NCBI GenBank assembly: GCA_017549565.1 | Contig: JAFYUI010000023.1 | Location: 1-36,014, forward strand | Direction: 5' to 3' | DNA from: Clostridia bacterium | Lineage (GTDB): Bacteria; Bacillota; Clostridia; Oscillospirales; Acutalibacteraceae | Length of the DNA: 36,014 nt | Part shown: positions 32,016-36,014 of the stretch, in pieces | How the letters are laid out: each line of letters begins with the position of its first letter | Position numbering within the stretch: the stretch's first letter is position 1 | Made by a program: the position numbers and the translations under genes | The notes under the pieces: model-generated | What the model was told of the DNA's origin: nothing | What the model saw: only the letters and a program-made list of their open reading frames with translations | Database searches by the model: none

Positions 32016-32505
32016 ATTAGTCGAGCTTTTAATACTTGTTTTAATGGGCGTTTTAATGTATGTTTCACAGGTTATAATGGCGCCCTTGACTAATATTGAA
32101 TTAGTCAGCTTTTTAATTATAATAGTTGCTCGGCGGTTTGGCGTTAAGTCTTTAATATCGGTTTATATTTTCGCTTTTTTAGAAATTATGACCTATGGCT
32201 TTCATATATGGTCAATAAATTATCTTTATGTTTGGGCAATATTAGTGCTTATTGTTCTTCCTTTAAGGAAAATTGACAATGTGTTTTTGTATACTGTTGT
32301 TTCGGGGATATTTGGTATAGCTTTCGGCACACTTTGTTCAATTCCTTATTTTGTAATGGGCGGGTTTTCAATGGGTGTTGCGTATATAATAAGCGGCTTT
32401 TCGTTTGATATTCCTCATTGTGTGGGCAATATTGTTTTAACTGCAATTTTGTATATTCCAATCACTAAAGCGTTTAGTTACATACTAAATAAAACCCTTA
32501 AATAA
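31990..32505 (+). CDS. ECF transporter S component, predicted cobalamin-specific
   Basis: About 171 residues: a short basic N-terminus (SQTRRLK), then roughly five to six membrane helices, of the size and hydrophobicity of ECF-type vitamin-binding S subunits. Family-like features are [20 protein letters not shown] near the N-terminus and a conserved-looking [20 protein letters not shown] block. No EcfA/EcfT genes are adjacent, consistent with a group II system sharing an energy module encoded elsewhere. Start is uncertain: TTG 31990 has GGTGA 5 bases upstream; ATG 31978 and GTG 31981 lack one. All overlap the lipoprotein gene, so translation is coupled. The substrate inference comes from the riboswitch. 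Confidence 0.78.
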   Translation: MKSQTRRLKLVELLILVLMGVLMYVSQVIMAPLTNIELVSFLIIIVARRFGVKSLISVYIFAFLEIMTYGFHIWSINYLYVWAILVLIVLPLRKIDNVFLYTVVSGIFGIAFGTLCSIPYFVMGGFSMGVAYIISGFSFDIPHCVGNIVLTAILYIPITKAFSYILNKTLK

Positions 32506-32515
32506 GCAAATTCTC

Positions 32516-32560
32516 GCGGCAGTAGAGTTGATTTTTAAAACTCTACTGCCGCACTCTTTT
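32516..32560 (+). terminator. Intrinsic terminator of the B12-uptake operon
   Basis: GCGGCAGTAGAGTT (32516-32529) pairs perfectly with AACTCTACTGCCGC (32539-32552) around a 9-base loop, with a T-containing tail (ACTCTTTTG). Confidence 0.8.
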
Positions 32561-32589
32561 GAATTAGAGAGGCAAAAACTGTCAGTAGG

Positions 32590-32619
32590 TTGTATTATTT
32601 CCACCAACATGGCTATAAT
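32590..32619 (+). promoter_or_regulatory. Sigma-A promoter for degV
   Basis: -35 TTGTAT (32590-32595), 18-base spacer, perfect -10 TATAAT (32614-32619). GGAGG follows at 32638. Confidence 0.65.
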
Positions 32620-32653
32620 CTTGGTATCATGTTTTTTGGAGGCATTTTTGCAA

Positions 32654-33523
32654 ATGAGTTTTAAAATTGTGACAGATTCTTGCGCCAATTTAACAGGCGA
32701 ACTTATTGAAAAATACGGTGTTGAAATTATCTCACTTCAATACCATATGAACGATAAAAGTTATGATAGTTATGTAAAAGGTCAAAACCCCGATTTTAGC
32801 GATGCATATAAATTCTTGCGCGAAAAGGGCAAAGTCACCACATCGCTTGTTGGTCGTGATGAATGTGACCGTGTTATAATCCCACTTTTAAAGCAGGGTG
32901 AAGATGTGCTTGTTCTTGCTTTTTCTTCGGGTCTTTCGGGTACATACCAAAATATTGTAACCGCCGCCGAAGATTATAAGGAAGAATTTCCCGACAGAAA
33001 AATCATTGTGGTTGATACCCTTGCGGCATCAATGGGTCAAGGGCTTTTGGTGCATTATGCGGTAGAGCTTAAAAACCAAGGCAAAACAATAGAAGAGGTT
33101 GCACAATGGGTTGAAGAAAACAAGCTTAACCTTGTGCATATTTTCACACTTGATGATTTGTTCTTTTTAAAGCGTGGTGGTCGCCTTTCGAGCACAAGCG
33201 CCATTGTTGGTTCGGTTTTGGGTGTAAAACCGCTTATGCATGTTGCAAATGACGGAAAACTTTATGCAACGGGCAAAGTTCGTGGTAGAAAAGCAGCTAT
33301 CGAGCATCTTATCACTTCATTAGAAAGACAAGGCAAAAATATAAAAGGTCAAACCGTTTTTATAACCCATGGTGACTGTTTTGAAGATGCCAAGTTTATA
33401 GCGGCGGCAATTAAAACAAAATATGGTGTTGGTGAAGTTGTAATAAACTGCCTTGACCCCGTAATTGCTTCCCACGCAGGCCCCGGCACCCTTGCAATTT
33501 TCTTTGTGGGAAATGAAAGATAA
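32654..33523 (+). CDS. DegV family protein (fatty-acid-binding, FakB-like)
   Basis: A 289-residue two-domain protein beginning [20 protein letters not shown], then [39 protein letters not shown] and the later [20 protein letters not shown] with [10 protein letters not shown]. These are the DegV/EDD-fold blocks; members bind a fatty acid and present it to the FakA kinase for phospholipid synthesis. No fakA is near. ATG 32654 starts at the family's conserved beginning; a TTG at 32648 is closer (5 bases) to GGAGG and is a real alternative. The long upstream extension crosses the promoter and terminator and is rejected. A clear terminator follows. Confidence 0.93.
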   Translation: MSFKIVTDSCANLTGELIEKYGVEIISLQYHMNDKSYDSYVKGQNPDFSDAYKFLREKGKVTTSLVGRDECDRVIIPLLKQGEDVLVLAFSSGLSGTYQNIVTAAEDYKEEFPDRKIIVVDTLAASMGQGLLVHYAVELKNQGKTIEEVAQWVEENKLNLVHIFTLDDLFFLKRGGRLSSTSAIVGSVLGVKPLMHVANDGKLYATGKVRGRKAAIEHLITSLERQGKNIKGQTVFITHGDCFEDAKFIAAAIKTKYGVGEVVINCLDPVIASHAGPGTLAIFFVGNER

Positions 33524-33524
33524 C

Positions 33525-33552
33525 AAAACGCACCCTGCGGGGTGCGTTTTTT
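33525..33552 (+). terminator. Intrinsic terminator of degV
   Basis: AAAACGCACCC (33525-33535) pairs with GGGTGCGTTTT (33540-33550) around TGCG, followed by more T residues. Confidence 0.9.
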
Positions 33553-33606
33553 AATTCGGAATGCGTATATATAATTTAAATATTGCCAACAATAAATTTG
33601 TATATC

Positions 33607-33635
33607 TTGACTTTATATTAAGGTTTTGATAAAAT
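33607..33635 (+). promoter_or_regulatory. Sigma-A promoter for the Cys/Met PLP enzyme-dapF-murE genes
   Basis: -35 TTGACT (33607-33612), 17-base spacer and -10 TAAAAT (33630-33635) with TGA directly before it. The leader is only about 35 bases long, too short for a SAM riboswitch or T-box. Confidence 0.75.
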
Positions 33636-33677
33636 ATAATGTGACATAAAATATCATTTTTCGGGAGGATAAAATCT

Positions 33678-34862
33678 TTGAAAAATTTCAGTAATTATAA
33701 AGATTTCAGCACAAAGGAAAATTTGCATTTTGAATCTAAAGCGGTTCACGGCGCATTGGGAACAGAGCCAATTACAGGTGCTGTAAGTATGCCGATTTTT
33801 CAGTCGGTTACTTTCCGTCATCCCGAGCTTGGTAATTCAACCGGCTTTGATTACAGCCGTCTTGAAAACCCCACAAGGCAAGAGCTTGAACGCACAATGG
33901 CTATTTTAGAGGGCGGTATCAAGGGCTTTGCTTTTTCAAGCGGACAAGCTGCTAATATGTCGGTATTTTCGCTTTTAAACCCAGGCGACCATATCATTAT
34001 GTCGGACGATATTTACGGTGGCACCCACCGTATTGTTAACGACATTTTTGGTAAATATGGCATTGAACACACAAGCGTTGATTTGGCTGATTTGGATGCT
34101 GTTAAAGCGGCGATTAAGCCAAATACAAAAATGATATTTATTGAAACCCCAACAAACCCCGTTATGAAGGTTGCCGATATTGCAAAGCTTTCAGAAATTG
34201 CAAAATCTATCGGCGCATTAACGGTTGTTGATAACACATTTTTAACACCCTATTTCCAAAAGCCGTTGTCACTCGGTGCGGATATTGTAACCCATTCTTC
34301 CACCAAATATCTTGGTGGTCATAACGACACCATTTCGGGCATTGTGGTTGTTAAGGAAAGTGAAGAGCTTGTTGATAAAATCCGTGTTCATATGAAGTCA
34401 CACGGCAGTCAGTTGGCACCTATGGACAGCTGGCTTTTGCTTCGCGGTATTAAGACACTTCATCTTAGAATGGACCGCCACAACGAAAATGCTTATAAAG
34501 TGGCTCATTGGCTTCGCACACAGCCAAAGGTTAAAAAGGTTTATTATGTTGGTTTTGAGGACCACCGTGATTATGAAATCACCAAAAAACAAACCACCGG
34601 ATTTGGCGGTATGATTTCTTTCACGGTTGACAGTTTTGAAACTGTTAAGAAAATTTTAAAAAATGTTGATATGGTTATGTTTGCCGAAAGTCTTGGCGGC
34701 ACTGAAACCCTTATCACATACCCAACCACCCAAACTCACGAGGACACACCAAAGCATTTAAAGGAAGAGCTTGGCATTACTGACTGCTTCTTGCGTTTGT
34801 CTGTGGGTATTGAAAATGTTGACGATATTATTGCCGATTTAGACCGTGCAATAAATTCATAG
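33678..34862 (+). CDS. Trans-sulfuration PLP enzyme (cystathionine gamma-synthase/lyase or methionine gamma-lyase-like)
   Basis: A 394-residue fold-type I PLP enzyme of the Cys/Met metabolism family. The cofactor lysine is in HSSTKYLGGHND (Lys210). Other blocks are YSRLENPTRQELERTMAILE, GFAFSSGQAANMSVFSLLNP, DDIYGGTHRI, IETPTNPVMKVADI and VDNTFLTPYFQKPLSLGADI, and later SLGGTETLITYPTTQTHED. The family converts between cysteine, homocysteine, cystathionine and methionine, and members cannot be assigned a single reaction by eye. Start TTG 33678 with GGGAGGA 8-9 bases upstream; no ATG fits. dapF follows after 8 bases, so the two aspartate-family genes are likely co-transcribed. Confidence 0.92.
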   Translation: MKNFSNYKDFSTKENLHFESKAVHGALGTEPITGAVSMPIFQSVTFRHPELGNSTGFDYSRLENPTRQELERTMAILEGGIKGFAFSSGQAANMSVFSLLNPGDHIIMSDDIYGGTHRIVNDIFGKYGIEHTSVDLADLDAVKAAIKPNTKMIFIETPTNPVMKVADIAKLSEIAKSIGALTVVDNTFLTPYFQKPLSLGADIVTHSSTKYLGGHNDTISGIVVVKESEELVDKIRVHMKSHGSQLAPMDSWLLLRGIKTLHLRMDRHNENAYKVAHWLRTQPKVKKVYYVGFEDHRDYEITKKQTTGFGGMISFTVDSFETVKKILKNVDMVMFAESLGGTETLITYPTTQTHEDTPKHLKEELGITDCFLRLSVGIENVDDIIADLDRAINS

Positions 34863-34870
34863 GTGATAAA

Positions 34871-35767
34871 ATGAAATTTACAAAGATGCAGGCGTTCGGA
34901 AACGACTATGTTTATATTGACGCCATACATCAGTCTTTGCCCAATTTGCCGGAGCTTGCAAGGTTTGTAAGCAACCGGCATTTTGCTATCGGCTCTGACG
35001 GTATGGTGCTTATTTGCCCGTCTGATGTGGCAGATTTTAGAATGAGAATGTTCAACCTCGATGGTACCGAGGGTGAAATGTGCGGCAATGCACTTCGCAG
35101 TGTGGGTAAGTATGTTTACGACCACGCTTTAACCGATAAGACCGAGGTTAAAATTGAAACCTTGGGTGGTATTAAAACCGTTTGGCTCACCGTAGATAAG
35201 CGTGAAGCCAAAGACGGCGAAAAGCAAATGCCTTATAAAAACCGCGGGTTTGTAAGCGATATTAAAGCCAATATAGGTGCGCCTATTTTGGATACCGAAC
35301 TTATACCTGTCAACACCGATTTAAAGGAATTTGTTGAACAGCCCGTTAAGGTGCTTGATAAAACATTTTATATCACTGCGGTGTCTTGGGGCAACCCCCA
35401 TGTTGCAATGTTTGTTGATTCTGTTGCCGATTTGGATGTTGAAAAGTATGGCCGCGAAATTGAAAATATGACCGAACTTTTTGTGAATAAAACCAATGTC
35501 ACCTTTGCCGAGTTTGTAAACCGCAATTACATAAAAATGCGTGAGTGGGAACGCGGTACAGGTGAAACCATCGGCTGCGGTACGGGCTGTTGCACCGCCG
35601 TTGTTGCGGGTGTTTTAACTGACAGATGCGACCGAGAGGTTACTGTTGAGCAAATTGGCGGTCCTTTAAAGGTTTTGTGGGATGAAAAAACCGACACAAT
35701 GTTTATGACAGGCGCTAGCCATAATGTTTTTGAAGGCGAAATTGATATAAGCCATATAGGAGAGTAA
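34871..35767 (+). CDS. dapF: Diaminopimelate epimerase
   Basis: Interconverts LL- and meso-DAP, supplying meso-DAP for peptidoglycan and lysine. The two catalytic cysteines are visible in GEMCGNALRSVGKYV (Cys71) and GETIGCGTGCCTAVVAG (Cys236). Also present are the N-terminal QAFGNDYVYID block, NPHVAMFVDSV and WERGTGE. About 298 residues, slightly longer than the usual ~275, the extra length lying in an insert around residues 100-120. AGGTGA precedes the ATG. murE follows one base after the stop, so DAP supply and DAP addition are coupled. Confidence 0.96.
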   Translation: MKFTKMQAFGNDYVYIDAIHQSLPNLPELARFVSNRHFAIGSDGMVLICPSDVADFRMRMFNLDGTEGEMCGNALRSVGKYVYDHALTDKTEVKIETLGGIKTVWLTVDKREAKDGEKQMPYKNRGFVSDIKANIGAPILDTELIPVNTDLKEFVEQPVKVLDKTFYITAVSWGNPHVAMFVDSVADLDVEKYGREIENMTELFVNKTNVTFAEFVNRNYIKMREWERGTGETIGCGTGCCTAVVAGVLTDRCDREVTVEQIGGPLKVLWDEKTDTMFMTGASHNVFEGEIDISHIGE

Positions 35768-35768
35768 A

Positions 35769-36014
35769 ATGAAACTTTCAAATCTTTTAAAAGAAATTGA
35801 ATATGAAGTTTTACAAGGCGACATAAATTGTGAAACAACCGATTTGGTTTATGATTCACGCAAAATTACCGAAAAAAGTGTTTTTGTGTGTCTTGTTGGC
35901 GCTAATGTTGACGGTCACAGCTTTGTAAACCAAGCGGTTTTAAAGGGTGCTAGCGCCGTTATTGTTGAAAAAGCAGTTAGCGGTATGCCCGAAAATATGG
36001 CGGTTATTAAGGTT
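35769..36014 (+). CDS. murE: UDP-N-acetylmuramyl-tripeptide synthetase MurE, N-terminal part (runs off the window)
   Basis: The first 82 codons are present and the frame is open to the right edge. The peptide MKLSNLLKEIEYEVLQGD, then TTDLVYDSRKITEKSVFVCL and GANVDGHSFVNQAVLKGASA, is the N-terminal UDP-binding domain of MurE, which adds the third residue (meso-DAP or Lys) to UDP-MurNAc-L-Ala-D-Glu. The adjacent dapF favours DAP. The DNP-R motif that would confirm this lies beyond the window. MurF has a similar domain but SRKITEKSVFVCLVGANVDG is more MurE-like. AGGAGAG overlaps the dapF stop ahead of the ATG. Confidence 0.9.
   Translation, partial: MKLSNLLKEIEYEVLQGDINCETTDLVYDSRKITEKSVFVCLVGANVDGHSFVNQAVLKGASAVIVEKAVSGMPENMAVIKV

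Noticed and set aside
33636-33677. SAM riboswitch or T-box ahead of the Cys/Met PLP enzyme
   Set aside because: The leader is only about 35 bases and contains no conserved core or terminator hairpin.

Overview
The window looks like chromosome from an AT-leaning, endospore-forming low-GC Gram-positive (Firmicutes/Bacillota), most likely an uncultured Clostridia lineage near the Oscillospiraceae. The reasons are the pyrH-frr-uppS-cdsA-dxr-rseP-ispG-polC gene order, a Gram-positive replicative polymerase PolC, a dipicolinate synthase pair (spoVFA/spoVFB), an alternation of lipoproteins with strong AGGAGG-type ribosome sites and TTG/GTG starts, and clear sigma-A type promoters. I see no tRNA, rRNA, CRISPR array, insertion sequence or phage gene. 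The genus assignment is inference.

Layout. (1) 1-602: tail of an OPT-family transporter overlapped by a small PqqD-like gene. (2) 640-2951, minus strand: pduL, hemW and a histidine phosphatase in one transcript. (3) 2975-13134, plus strand: pyrH, frr, a hairpin terminator, then uppS, cdsA, dxr, rseP, ispG and polC. This PolC lacks the 3'-5' exonuclease normally inserted in its PHP domain. (4) 13176-14535: a G5/M23 cell-wall peptidase whose promoter carries WalR-like TGTWAH repeats. (5) 14554-17678: a TAXI-type TRAP transporter (binding lipoprotein plus fused permease). (6) 17680-20362: feoA, feoB and a 52-residue Cys-rich FeoB partner, with two copies of a 16-bp palindrome flanking feoA. (7) 20368-23573, minus strand: cca, then spoVFA-spoVFB from a sigma-K-like promoter, then mntP from its own promoter. 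(8) 23662-31232, plus strand: murC, alaX-like editing protein, prmA, prfB, an FKBP/trigger-factor-like lipoprotein, and an ABC-F ATPase. (9) 31237-32552: a cobalamin riboswitch controlling a transcobalamin-like (DUF4430) lipoprotein and an ECF S-component membrane protein. (10) 32590-36014: degV, a Cys/Met-metabolism PLP enzyme, dapF, and the start of murE.

How the genes fit together. Dxr and IspG (MEP pathway) feed isoprenoid to UppS, which makes the undecaprenyl carrier. MurC, MurE and DapF make the DAP-containing peptidoglycan precursor, and the M23 enzyme remodels the wall. PyrH, Frr, PrfB, PrmA, CCA and AlaX serve nucleotide supply and translation. The Feo block imports ferrous iron, MntP exports manganese, and the dpa pair makes the spore dipicolinate. 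The riboswitch-lipoprotein-ECF unit is predicted to be a vitamin B12 uptake system in which a transcobalamin-like protein acts as an extracellular capture module for an ECF transporter. That pairing, the exonuclease-less PolC, the feo palindromes and the WalR-like boxes are the observations most worth following up.
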